A stretch of 64,000 nt of DNA from Paracentrotus lividus (taxonomy: Eukaryota; Echinodermata; Echinoidea; Camarodonta; Echinidae): the NCBI GenBank assembly GCA_940671915.1, contig CALNVZ010003434.1, positions 18,392,168-18,456,167 on the forward strand, read 5' to 3'. Below the pieces are notes generated by a model. That model was given only the letters and a program-made list of their open reading frames with translations. It was not told where the DNA came from and ran no database searches. This document shows, piece after piece, positions 33,561 to 45,395 of this stretch (its first letter is position 1; each line of letters begins with the position of its first letter). Position numbers and translations under genes: made by a program.

Positions 33561-35166
33561 AAAACCGCGAGACCAACTCTGCTTGACATCTTTAACTTTT
33601 GCGGCTTTAATCTTAGTTCAAGGGGGAAAATTTGGTGCTATATTATTTTTCTTTTCTTTAAATATATGTCTCGTCGATTAATTCAATTTATCGTTTTTGC
33701 AACCACACCTTTGACCTCATGTTTTTGACTAATTAGTGAAATGAGTGATCTAAATATCAGTTAAGTATTCGAGAGATCCGTGCTAAATCATTGCATGATA
33801 TTCTCGGGCGCTATTATACTGGATATAGTTGGAAAAGCACTAGGTCTATAGTTCTTAATTTTGCCAAATTGTATGTCGTATTTTTATACTTTAACATAAT
33901 ATTGTATTATCAGATTATACACGGACCGGCGAGCCGCGGAGGCAAATGGCATGGATGGGGATACAGCCCCTTCACTTTGTCGGAAACATGTACAAAAAAC
34001 GCAAAAATTACAATGAGAATGATTAAACTTTTTAAAGTGTTCAACCCCCTCTATTTCTGTTCGCTGCCCTGCACTTTCAAAAACACTCCGCGGCCTTTGT
34101 GAGCCCATGGATAAGAAACTTGAATACTTATAGAACAAGAAATCGAAGTCCGTGTTTATTACCTCTAAGTGCTTGCATACTATATTATTATCAATATTTG
34201 CAAAGAATGCAAATTGTGGGATGCACTTATTATTATCTCGGTGATCATTCGAATAAATGCCTGGCAATAGGATACAAATGGCTTTAGCTATGATGTCTAG
34301 ATTGGCAGACCACAGCATAGCAAAGATCCCTCTCTGATCAAAAGATTTCAGTCTCAAACAACATTCATTGAGTTACTTCGTATAGTTTCCATCCGAGACA
34401 ACATGATTTTTTTTTTCGTTTTTTAATAATTAGGCAAAACATGTGAAGCACATGTGGCTCTGCATGTGATAGATTTTTATATTTTTCTGCTTTATTCCTT
34501 TTAAAGTCTTATTTATTCTTTCTATTTATTTATTCATTTTTCTAATTTTTAGAGAACTTCTTTATTAGTCCTAACTAATTCCCACCAAAGTAGATACTAA
34601 AACCGATGAAACATGAAAAGCAGTGACACACAATTTGACTTTTGTTTTGAAAGATACCATAACATGGCAAGAGACCAGTCTTCATAATTATTTTGGTTAG
34701 CACGAATTATAACCGATTCGATCTTAAATTTTCCAGGTTTCTTTTTCTAAAAAGAAAGAAAAATATACTCGTAAACGAAATCTAAATATCGAGTAAAAGA
34801 AAAAAAATCATCTGAACAGAACTTATTCATTACAACTAAATTTATATACTACCAGCCGATGACATTATTATTTGTTCTTTTATTATTTATTTATTTTTTA
34901 TTTATTTTCAGCCTAAGATCTTCAAGGCAAAACGTATTAAAAATGATTTGTGACAGTTTGATATCAACATAGTTTTAGATAAAGAGTCGAGGTGATCTCT
35001 ATTTTGTATAGTCAATATTAGTCGCTATTTTGTTTAACTCTAGGTAAGTCATATGGATGAATGAAACACCACTTTCCTCTAATTGTCCAGCAAGAAAGTC
35101 ACCAAGGATATCAACTACTCAACTGCATATAAACAAAGTTCTGTTTCACTACACACTCGTCTAGAT
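33561..35166. other. Unannotated, largely unique AT-rich DNA
   Basis: Frames at 33791-34102 and 33884-34357 overlap on opposite strands and have no known domain. Confidence 0.3.
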
Positions 35167-35261
35167 TCGGTGACACGACATTTTGCTCCTGCGACAATTG
35201 TTTTTATTTCGTCTAAGATAGGGTAAGGTGAGGGTTGCAATATGTTTTGAAGTTAGGTTTA
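35167..35261. mobile_element. Mini-foldback, left part
   Basis: GGTGACACGACATTTTGCTC, CTGCGACAATTG, then TAAGATAGGGTAAGG and GAGGGTTGCAATATG. These follow the same order as the mini-foldback at 13690. The part ends with AAGTTAGGTTTA at 35250-35261, which is repeated at 37002-37013 where the element resumes. Confidence 0.6.
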
Positions 35262-35621
35262 AAGCCAGTACGAACCAGTAGCCTTGTATAGCACCACCTC
35301 AAGTCCTCAAGTACTCATTCCTGCCCTGATTCCTAACCCAGAATGCAACATTCTGAGCAGAATGATAACACACTCAATCTCAATCGGTACTTTTTATGCC
35401 GCAATAAAAATGATTACAAGTTGCAAAACAAGTACTTTTACCTGATTTTTTCCCCAAAAAACATTTTAGTTTCCTTGATACAAATAAAATTAAAGGCTAT
35501 ATTAGTCACTCTAATATTCATTCTCAATATTTTTTTATACGCCCAGCCCAAAGGAACCTGCGAAATACATCTACAACAAATAGCTATATTCCAATCGCAA
35601 CAAATAAAAACTGCTACAAAT

Positions 35622-35830
35622 TCTCATTTATACCGCGTTCCATAACGGATTGGAACAAACTACCAAGTGTAATTAAGTCAATTCTCGACAAAGAGAACTT
35701 TTAAAAAAAGCCGTCCAAAAACACCTCAACCAAAACAAATACTAAGCCGCGCCTCTTCTTTCCGCGTTACGACCAGCTGCGCACCCTTACCCTGCCCGTT
35801 TGACCCCTTTTAGGGGAGTTGGGCAGGACC
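35622..35830 (+). pseudogene. Non-LTR retrotransposon, C-terminal end of pol (remnant)
   Basis: The frame from 35624 reads SFIPRSITDWNKLPSVIKSI, then LDKENF, then a stop caused by one extra T; the following frame continues KKAVQKHLNQ. A Pro-Arg…Asp-Trp-Asn-x-Leu-Pro segment a short distance before the end is characteristic of the C-terminus of CR1/jockey-group LINE proteins. The GC-richer tail that follows (CCGCGTTACGACCAGC, TGACCCCTTTTAGGGGAGTT) is probably the 3' untranslated end. The upstream frame 35343-35645 is AT-rich and has no RT motifs, so most of the element is missing. It could belong to the same family as the 26065 fragment, which covers the opposite end of the protein. Confidence 0.6.
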
Positions 35831-35839
35831 ACGGAAGTA

Positions 35840-36896
35840 AGGCCATGTGTCACAAGTTGGGCTATTGTAAAAGGGTGGAGGCGTTACATTTTGGAGGGAA
35901 AATTATCACATTTTTTCACATAGCATAAAAATTATGTACAGTCATAAGCTGTGCAATAATTCATATTGTGGATAATTTATCAGGCTACATGTCTGTGAAG
36001 TTTCAGCTTCGTTATGCTCATAGTTTTAATACAAAGATACTTTCAGTGGAGTAGGGTAAGGGGTGGAGGATCCTACGGTGGAGGATCCTACGGTGGAGGC
36101 ACGTGTTAAAGCATAGGGAATTCCCATTTTTGTTACTTTCTTATTGTTTGCTGCGTTATATCTTTGCAGCCAATTGGTCTTATGGGTTGAGTGATATATT
36201 ATTTTCTTGGGCATGTTGGGAATTTATGTGGTTCTAGATAAATATGAAGAAGATTTTTCAAAAGTAATTTAATCAATTAATTAATCAATTAAAACAAACT
36301 TAATGCACACATCTTCATAGACAATGCATTGCAGGCATCAAAAATTGTCTCATGCAATTTTATAACAATAATTGTCATTTTTTCGCTATTTTCTTTGCAT
36401 GCATGTAAAAACACAATTAAGTGGAAACATATTACTTGCAATAAACTTTGTTTGAGTTGTAATCCAAGTGTAAAAGACAGGATTCCTGTCCTTTTTGCAC
36501 TATTTTTTCTTCTTTTTTGACACCCTGTAGCGCGGTTAGAAAAAATAATTTTGTATTACAAGTTTGTATTTTTTAGAAGCATAGCGTCTAATTTTCACAA
36601 TCCACGATGATTCCTTTCATTTGGTGAAAAGATTAAGAAATTATTCGCCGGTAAAATTGTTAAGTTTTTCAAACCATTTTTCCTGTAACACTCTGTATAG
36701 CTTTTATGACACACCTTATACAAGCACAAAAATATGTTAATCATCCTCCTTTCAATCTCTGCATTCAATATATATTTACTTTTATACATGTCTGACTTAC
36801 TACTAAGACACTAGAGATGTTTGATTGTGACAATGTACATTTCTACAATTTTTTTGGACATGTAACGCATTTTCCACCCAACTCATGACATGTGGC
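35840..36896. mobile_element. Inverted-repeat element, ~1.05 kb
   Basis: The left end GCCATGTGTCACAAGTTGGG and inner GGAGGCGTTACATTTT are mirrored at the right, whose reverse complement reads GGCCACATGTCATGAGTTGG and GCGTTACATGTCC. The interior has a small three-copy 15-bp repeat (GTGGAGGATCCTACG, 36060-36104). No transposase is seen. A GTAAG run borders the right end. Confidence 0.5.
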
Positions 36897-37001
36897 CGTA
36901 AGTAAGTAAGTAAGTAATAGTTATCTCAAAATGTATATTTTAAGACTAGCTATTTATAACACACAGTCAATGGGGATGTTGGACAGTTCACTCTCACTTT
37001 A

Positions 37002-37090
37002 AAGTTAGGTTTAGAATAAGTCTAGAGTTGAAGTTAGTCATTTGATTATGTAAATCACAGCAGAGGAATTGTCGCCTTAGCAAATATCAT
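37002..37090. mobile_element. Mini-foldback, right part
   Basis: Resumes at the repeated AAGTTAGGTTTA, then GAGTTGAAGTTAGTC, then GCAGAGGAATTGTCGCC and TTAGCAAATATCATGG, matching the right part of the 13690 copy. The 15-bp units here are strongly decayed. Confidence 0.6.
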
Positions 37091-38264
37091 GGAATCCTTT
37101 ATTCACAATAAGTTATGGTCACAACTTGTAAAATGTCGGAAGTCATGCCCTGGAATTCTGATTCGGAATCCTGAAAATCACAGCGTCGGAAAACAGGGGT
37201 GCACTTTTTATGTCAGAAACACAGGAACAAGGCAGCCATTTTTTTTTATTTTTTATTTTTTTTTTTTTTATATAGCCCTGTCAAAAATAAAAGGAATCGA
37301 AAGAGTTGGCAGCGACCCGAAACAGGCTAACAATGGCTACATAAGGGACACGCACTTGCAAAAATACACGCGAGCGGTTGTGAACCGGGCATACATTCAA
37401 AATAAAACTTGACTTCTACGTTATCTTGCAGTCGGGAGTCGACGGAGGATACAAACGGTTCGATTGCTCTCCAACTCATGCGTTCACTGACTCTAAAATT
37501 ATTCCACCAGTCATCCCGCCATGATTATATTCCACAAATTACAATTTCAGATTATCCAAAAGATCTCCATCTATCCCTATCGAAAAATATCGAATTCCCA
37601 ACCGATTACTTTAAAGGTGCATCATATTATACTCGCATGTGGGCGGTTGGCTAGCACTGTGTAACCTATAGGTAGTCCTGTAATGTTTGTGCACACATAT
37701 GAATTTTATGAAAAATTTCTAAAAGGTTTTGTAAAAGAGGGAGCGGTGTAAATCCATATAACATTCACACAGTCTAGAATTTACATCAGAATAATGCAGC
37801 ACTTCCTATTTTACAAAACCTACCAGAATTTTGTAAAATATTATCTGTGTGTACTTGCGGTTCATATCAACTTTTGATTGGAACTACATTGGAAAACAGG
37901 AATAATAGGAATAATAGGTAGGATATTTGATTTATTAATGTTTGATAGAGCATAGGATAAATTTATAATGATTAATTATCAGAAGACCACGATCAGAATG
38001 ATGAATCCGGGGTTCAGAAACTGGACAGTTTGAGAGGTTGAGGAATCGAGATGATGCTACAAAAAGCTTCAGTGGCTTTAAAACGACCTTCTACCCTTAG
38101 AAGATGTTCCCTTTGAAAGCATCAGTACCATCGCTCCATATAATGGTGAAAATGGAAAGATATTTTTTCACACAATTTTAACGGTGTAAATTTACTTTGT
38201 ACATGCTTACTGAAATAATTGAAGGCATAAGATTGTTTGGAAAAAATGGCATCCAATTTCTTCA
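37091..38264. other. Unannotated DNA
   Basis: No gene recognised. Poly-T at about 37240-37270. Frames at 37089-37412 and 37409-37654 lack known domains. Confidence 0.3.
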
Positions 38265-38460
38265 TGTTTATTGTTTGTTTGTTTATTGTTGTTGTTTATT
38301 TGTTGGTGTTTGTTCGTTGTTATTGTTTTTGTTTTTTGTTCCTTTCTTTGATTCATTTTTTTTTGTTGTTGTGTTGTTGTTGTGTTTTTGTTTTTTTGGG
38401 GGGTTGTTTGTTTGTTTGTTTTTTTTGGGGGGGGTTGTTTTTTTGTTTTTGTTTTTCTCC
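38265..38460 (+). repeat. Degenerate (GTT/GTTT)n tract
   Basis: T/G-only sequence of about 195 bp. Several frames on both strands encode Phe/Val/Cys or Lys/Asn/Thr strings and are artefacts. Confidence 0.9.
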
Positions 38461-38929
38461 CTTGGCATCGCGGTTGGGGGTCCTCCCTGCTCACTGATAT
38501 CTTGCCAACACCGAGCAATGGCCTTAAGCGCGGACAGCATAATATCCTTTATATTCTATATTTTTCTTATCAGATGAAACGTTTAGATCATGTATTCTCA
38601 TAATAATGATTACAAGTTATCCATTACGGTTTAGACTATTGTACTATACTGCTAACTTGATACACATGACACTGTCTTTCTATGTAAAAAATAATTATAG
38701 TAAAAGGAAATATAATACAATATTATTATGTCAATTGCTGTGTCAAAAGGTTTTGTTAAGAATAGCTCCCTTTAAATCTAAGTCAGACATGTCAGTTACA
38801 TCAGGGACACTGAAATATCAAAATCCGGAGAAAATGGCTTGAAATTGCAACACGACTTCTCGATCGGGTGCTTCATCTGCAAATCGAATTATTAACACCT
38901 GTCATCTCAATAAACAGTAGGTTGTCATT

Positions 38930-40184
38930 TCTTATCTATCATGGGAGAAGTTACATGCATCAAAGAAAAGAATGAAAATTGAAATTGAAAGCAAAGAAAG
39001 GGCAGATATACCCCCCCCCCTCCTCTTCGGATGTTTTTTCTCTCCGATTCTGGGCGTATTATTGCTGACGGCGCGATGTGTTAGCGGCACCTTTGGAACG
39101 TTCATGTGCGTATAGATAATATAACATATTGACTTGCATATATTATATATATTTAATACCATTTTCCACACAAAACCATTGTTGCCATTTTTTTATCTAC
39201 CATGGGCAATAATGGGAGAAATAACACGTATAAAAAAAAGGGAAATTGAAATCGAAAGCACAGAAAAGATATATTTTCCCCTTAATCCACATTCCGCGGC
39301 GCATAAAATCCCCTATGGAAATCATCAACAATAAGAGCGACATGCAAATGAAAGTCTCATACCATTACATATTTTAGTTAACACAATATTATTGTTGTCA
39401 TTTTTTTATCTACCATGGGAGAAGTTACATGCATCAAAGAAAAGAATGAAAATTGAAATTGAAAGCAAAGAAAAAGGTAGATTTGCCCCCCCCCTCCTTC
39501 TTCCTCCCTAATGTCACCCCCTTTGGAAATGAAAAACTAAATTTAATAGAGCACAAACAAAATTTCATACCTTTACATTTTTCAGTTCACATAAAACTTA
39601 CTAATGTCATTTTTCTTATCTACCATGGGCAATGATGGGAGAATTAACATGTTTATGAAAGGAAATTAATTTAAGCAAAGAAAAGGCACATTTGCCCCCT
39701 CCTCTTCCTTCCTCATGCAACCCCCTTTGTGGAAATGAAAAACAAATAGAGCACATTCAAATGAAAGTTTCATGGGAGAAGTAACATACATTTGAGAAAT
39801 CAAAATTGAAATTGAAAGCAAAGAGAAGGTAGATTTGCTCCCTTTTCCTCCCTCATGCAACCCCCTTTGGAAATGAAAGTAAACAGAGCACAAATAAATG
39901 AAAATATCATACCGTTAAATATTTTAGTTCTCGCAACATTATTGTTATCATTTTTTAATCTACCATGGGAGACGTAATATACATTTAACAAATGAAAATT
40001 GAGATTGAAACCAAACGAAAGGCAGATTTGCCCCCTACCCTTCCTCCCCAATGCAACCCCCTTTAGAAATAAAAATTAAATTTGATAGAGGCTTTACAAA
40101 AATCTCATACCTATATATTTTTTAGTTAACAAAAATCTACTATGGGCAATGATGGGAGAAGTAACATGCAGTAAAAAAAAAAAG

Positions 40185-40230
<46 letters not shown>

Positions 40231-40355
40231 AAGAAGGAAATTGAAATTGAAATTGAAGCAAAGAAAAGGCACATTCCCCCCCCCCTTCCTTTCTCATGCA
40301 TGCTGGAATAAAAAGAGCAAAAGAAAAATACACTGTACATTTACAGTTCACAAAC
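38930..40355 (+). repeat. Tandem array, seven ~150-260 bp units of two alternating types
   Basis: Each unit starts with ATCTACCATGGG…, continues through GAAATTGAAAGCAAAGAAA, then a CCCC-rich stretch, then CCCCCTTTGGAAATGAAA, and ends in an AT-rich spacer. Starts are at about 38934, 39195, 39407, 39615, 39767, 39955 and 40133. One type begins CATGGGAGAAGTTAC (38934, 39407, 39767, 39955). The other begins CATGGGCAATGATGGGAGAA (39195, 39615, 40133). The alternation suggests a two-unit higher-order repeat. Frames in it on the minus strand repeat similar peptides but are interrupted in every unit. Confidence 0.7.
40175..40229 (+). repeat. Poly-A tract inside the last array unit
   Basis: A run of about 50 A residues with three other bases. 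Confidence 0.9.
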
Positions 40356-40359
40356 ATCA

Positions 40360-41040
40360 TAATGCCTTTTAATATCCTCTTTCATAAATTATGTTGTTTC
40401 AATTTTATAAATACGTTCATGATGAATCTTGAATAAATATTTATAATTCTGTTAAATTTGTGAAGGATGGATAATAACAGCCATATCGACAAAACTCAGA
40501 AGAAAAAAAATCTAACTGAAAAAAGAAGAAAAAAATCTGACTGAAAAAAAAAAGAAAGAAAATCAGTGTGACCTTAAAAACAGAATGAGTTAATGTGCGG
40601 CCTCAAAATTTAACTTGGTTTACGGTTTCTCTGATCTTGAATATTTTCTGTTCAGTTAAAACCTTGACAATCACAATTCTGTATGATGAATCAGGGATTT
40701 TAAGGTCTTTTTATGATTACGTACGCGGATCCATCTTCAGGATTACTGATGACGACTTTTTAAGAGCGTGATCTTTTCAGAGAAAATTGAAGTCCTGAAT
40801 ATAAATACGGCACAAGTCCAATTTTTGGCTAAATTAAAACCTACAAATTTATACCTCCCGGACAACTACCCCAGGCATTAGCCGATGAAATGCGTCCATT
40901 TTATTTGGTGTAACGTACACCAACATGTTTTTTTTTTTTTTTGCCAATTAAGAAAGATGGCGCTATTACACATTCTGTTTGCAAGCATTACTGTTTGGTA
41001 TCCTTCTCGATTTATTATGTATGGTACATTTTCTTCTTTT
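40360..41040. other. Unannotated AT-rich DNA
   Basis: Nothing recognised. Confidence 0.3.
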
Positions 41041-41044
41041 TTCT

Positions 41045-41046
<2 letters not shown>

Positions 41047-41109
<63 letters not shown>

Positions 41110-41131
41110 TTTGTTTGTTTTTTTTTAAACA
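41047..41131 (+). repeat. Poly-T tract (~62 bp, then interrupted)
   Basis: A T run at 41047-41108 followed by GTTTGTTTGTTT and a shorter T run. Confidence 0.9.
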
Positions 41132-41204
41132 ATTCAGTTGATGTCAATGTAAGCTGATGTGTTTAATTATCATAATATACGCTATACAATGTGTCTTATC
41201 GTTG

Positions 41205-42174
41205 CACTGAAAAGATAACTTTGTCACAAGGCCAGATTAATTCGTCAATCGGGGTAAAATAATTTGTTTTGCGATATAACTGTGAAATGACAAACTCATG
41301 GTAGTATACATAACAAATTGATCGAGCACTATTACAAAGTTTCAACTGGTATTGACAAAAAAAAACTTGCGCATGACTGATTTATTTGCGTGACGACTCT
41401 TCGCAACCGTAATTGACAAATCCTCTTCGCAGTCAATGTAGAAATGACGATTTTAAGTCGGCCATAACGAATTATAATACAAATTATTTGCTGAAAAACA
41501 AATCAATTTGTTGACGCAAAATGCATGACAAATTTAGCTCCTGAAGACAGTTTGGGAAACCCCGCACATAATCAGCGTCTTCGAATCACTCGCCGGTCGC
41601 CGTGATTTAGCTGCGAGGCAAGCTAGCTTGAGTAGATCGAAAAAGGTAAACTTTTATACTAAAAAAATAAATTAAATGATTAATTAATGAATTTGATTGT
41701 AGTATATTACTGTGGAGATAACTTTTGTATGAAATTCTATAATAGTGAAGTGTTTTTCACCGAAATATTAGTAAATTGAGTATGCATACCTGCATGTACA
41801 CGGCTATATACCTCGAGCGAAGTTCGTGCAGGCCCCACTCCACTACACCACACTACACCACACTCCCGTCTCCCACCTACCCGAAAGTACCGCATATATA
41901 TGACAAATTAACGTCAAAATGCAGTACAAATTGATGAATGAAAAAAAACAAATTGAAAAATGAGAATGAGGAATTAAAATGTTGCAATGACAAACTTTGA
42001 AAAAGGTTTGTCAAATTAGACCACTTTTCATGACAAATTAAAATTCGTCATGTTATGGTGCATGACAAATCTATAATGACAAATCTTTGGCATGACAAAT
42101 TTATTAATTTGTTAAATTAAACGACATTAATGACAAATCTATATTTGTCAATTGACAAAGTTATCTTTTCAGTG
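41205..42174. mobile_element. Non-autonomous DNA transposon with perfect 22-bp ends
   Basis: The left end CACTGAAAAGATAACTTTGT (22 bp in all, continuing CA) is repeated exactly as its reverse complement at 42153-42174. Throughout the 970 bp there are many ATTTGTC/GACAAAT words in both orientations, densest in the right 200 bp. There is no transposase frame. I could not fix a target duplication, so the superfamily is open. Confidence 0.8.
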
Positions 42175-42281
42175 TGGGTGTATAGTTTTAAAACATGAAG
42201 TTCTGTTTTGTTTTGACACACACTCAAAATGTTTTACAATATTAGCTTTAATGAAACCCTACCCCCCCCCCGCCTCAAATA

Positions 42282-42298
42282 AAAATTAAAGAGAGAGA

Positions 42299-42344
<46 letters not shown>

Positions 42345-42345
42345 T
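42282..42345 (+). repeat. (GA)n microsatellite
   Basis: GAGAGA units with a few AAGA interruptions. Confidence 0.95.
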
Positions 42346-42957
42346 AAATGTGTGGCCTTTTAGATCTGGCAATAAAGATTGTCAATGTATCTCTTTTTTT
42401 CCTTTTTTTTTTAGTTTAGTTTATTAATCCACAAGTGCCTGTTGCTTGAAATGAACTTATTCGTACGCCATTAAAAGTGTTTCGGGGAAGATGATTATTT
42501 TCACATTCGAATACGGTACATGTTGTAATAATTTTTTGGCGCCATGATATACGATACAGGATAAATTATGAATGGTAGCTTCTTAGAAAATGCTTCTTTT
42601 ACCGCCATTCGCAGCGTCTCTCATTGAACACAAAATGACGATTTATCGTACATAGCAACAAGGAAAGATGTGTCCCAAATCCCATTCAAAGCTGAAAACT
42701 GTTTGCTAAAACCAGATAAGTATCAAATTTGTTAACGATGTGGACAGAATACTGGGTTACATGGACTAAGAGATAAAAGCTGTCCGTGAGGAATTCATCA
42801 AGTTAACTTAATGATATTTAAAAAAAAATAATAAAGTTTGAAAATGTTCACTAGCCTTCATTGGTTCTAAACCCTCGTATTAAATGTGAACGGTTTTCTT
42901 AATATGTACGATATTAGAGCAAATGAGCATTAAAAGAAAAGGAAAGGCGAATTAACA
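42346..42957. other. Unannotated DNA
   Basis: Nothing recognised. Confidence 0.3.
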
Positions 42958-42958
42958 A

Positions 42959-42992
<34 letters not shown>
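42958..42992 (+). repeat. Poly-A tract
   Basis: An A run of about 32 followed by a G run. Confidence 0.9.
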
Positions 42993-42995
<3 letters not shown>

Positions 42996-45050
42996 GGCCA
43001 TGGGGGCGGAGCCAAGATTCTTATGATATTAACATAATTGTACAGGTACATCCAAAAATTCAAAATAAATAAATTAATTAATAAAGTTAAATAAAATGGA
43101 ATACCGCAAAAAAAAATAAAATAAAGGGATCAGCCCATTTCTACAGCATAACGTGAAATGCAGGCATTGCAAATTGACGAGTTGACAAAAAATGCATTAA
43201 TAAGAAAATTAAGTGAAGGGTTTTCTGACAAGGGTCTGTAAAGCAGGTTGCACGAATAGAATATATGGTATACTGAACCAAACTCAAATTAAGGTAGATA
43301 CATGTAGGTAAGGTGTCAAAGAGCAGTGATGGTGATATTTGCAAAGGGGTTTCGTACTTCGTATAACTAAATCATTTCGAAATGCCGGGTCATAACTACA
43401 ACGGAGAACGAACAATATAGTTTTTTTTATTTTTTTTTTATTAAGTCAAAACCAAAATAAACATTGCAATGAGATCATTTAGTATTTGTTTTTCATTCAA
43501 TGTGAACTTCAATTCTAAAGACTGCAAGAAATTTGCTAAATTGAAGGTGAAGGTAGCAGGTTTCCACATTATCGTCTCTTGACTGCGAAAATGGCGTTAA
43601 GTATATGTTAAAGTATACGAGATAACGACCTTTCGCTACAAAAAGATGGTACGCCTCCGGTTTGTTCAACCATCTTCACAATGTCATGATATGACTGAAT
43701 CTGGGTCAGAGAGCAACATCCATTTTTTGTCATCAAGATTCTTTGGTGGCCTGAACAAAGTTACAATAAAAAATAGTGAAAAAGACTCCATAAAATTGAT
43801 CATCCATTAAAATGAAATTCGAGACTGCACCTGTTTGTTCGAATATTGTGATGGTTTGAGAGGGAAGGGGACACCGGATCTTTCCTGTAGCAATAAATTT
43901 GGTGATAACATCATGTCAATGTGGAATATGATGATGATAGTGACGGAAGCGGTGATGCTATGGTAGCAGTGGTAGTGGGTTAGATGGAGCTGATGGGTAG
44001 TGGGGGGGGGTGATTGCTGTACGATGGTGTTCATATTTAAGAGTAGGTTATTATACTAAGAAAATAAATTATAGTCTCCAGACATTAATAATTATGGCCA
44101 ATAATAATTGGGGTGAGGTATAGAAGGTGTTCGTTTAAACATAGTGGTGATTACCACTTACACTGGAAAAGAGCCCCCCCCACGCCCCTTTTTTTTTTTG
44201 GGGGGGGGGGGTGGTTATCCTACGGCCGGGGGTTATAACACCCACCCCCGGATATCTCCTCCATTTCAAAATCATGGATCTGGAAAGGAAAGGACAAAAT
44301 TTTTATTATGGATAGAGACTTGCAACTTATTCTTAAAGATGATAAAATGAGAAAGAGAAATAGAGGGGGATGGAAGGAGACTACAGACTGACACAAAACT
44401 CAAAGGAGGCCCAGAGAAGGGCTCAAGAGGAATTAGATAGAGAAGGGGTATGAGAGGTATCAAAATTAAGACAGAAAGTAGACCAATGACCGAATTCTGC
44501 GACTGCACTTTCGAGTTCTTTGATTGTACTTTCCTTCCCCCACCGCCATCATTATTAAAACGACCAGGGACGAGACGGTCGTTGACAGCTACAATGAAGA
44601 CGTGTCAATAACTTCATCAGAGACCGTGTGAGCAGAGTCATTACATCCAAGAGGGTGTCATATTACGCAATTTTGTGCCTAATCATTGTTGAACAATCTC
44701 TAACCATCGAAGACGGACGTCCTAATGTCCTTGGGCGAAATTGATATCATCAATGATGATAATGATCAGGGGGAAGTTCTCTTTTATTATTATCTAGTCT
44801 CCGCCATTGCACTTTTGGTCGAGACAGGCGGGTATCATGGTATATTTGACTTGATTTGGTATCATGGTGAGGGGAAAGATGGTAGTTAATAAAAAGAAAA
44901 ACTTTGTTGAGCGCCAGAAGGGCGTTGATGTAGTATATCAGGATAGAGGTTAAGCGCTCTTTAGCTCTCAGCAGAAGATAATGGAACTTCGGATAAAAAT
45001 AGGTCGGGAGATCCTAAAGGATAAGAAATTCAGTAAGAAATCCTTCCCCC
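42993..45050. other. Unannotated, partly unique DNA
   Basis: No gene recognised. 44180-44250 has C, T and G runs and a near-palindrome CCGGGGGTTATAACACCCAC. 44500-44780 is non-repetitive and contains ATTGTTGAACAAT (two facing Sox-type cores) at about 44685. Frames are short. Confidence 0.3.
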
Positions 45051-45264
45051 TCCCCCCCCCCCCGCAAAAAAACAAAAAAAAAACAAAAAAAAAAACACTC
45101 AACCTTGCTGCCACCTAACCCCCACTTTCAATCAGTGTAGTCAAATTTAATCACAAAACCAAATTAAGTGGTTTTAAACAACTTTCCCTTTTCTATCTGG
45201 TCTTCATAAAATCTCATACACTCTCTCTTGAACATTATTAATAACCTATTACAACTTCAATACT

Positions 45265-45395
45265 GGTCTCTCTCTCTCTCTCTCTATATCTCTAGTATAT
45301 TCCCCTTTTCTCCTAGAAGAACCCCCTCCCTCTCTCTCTCTCTCTATCCCTCCCTCTCTCCCCTATACCCCTCTCTCTCTCTCTCTCTTCTCCTC
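45265..45395 (+). repeat. (CT)n-rich tracts
   Basis: CTCTCT runs at about 45267-45285, 45328-45360 and 45371-45388. Confidence 0.9.

Larger units (their letters stand above)
35262..37001. mobile_element. 1.74-kb insertion with 12-bp target duplication
   Basis: Flanked by identical AAGTTAGGTTTA. Joining the flanks recreates the internal sequence of the uninterrupted mini-foldback at 13690, which confirms the empty site. The contents are a non-LTR 3' fragment (35622-35830) followed by an inverted-repeat element (about 35840-36896). A variable-length duplication of this size is typical of non-LTR retrotransposition. Confidence 0.6.

Noticed and set aside
38197..38603. Overlapping frames of Phe/Val/Cys and Lys/Asn/Thr
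   Set aside because: Translation of the degenerate GTT repeat.
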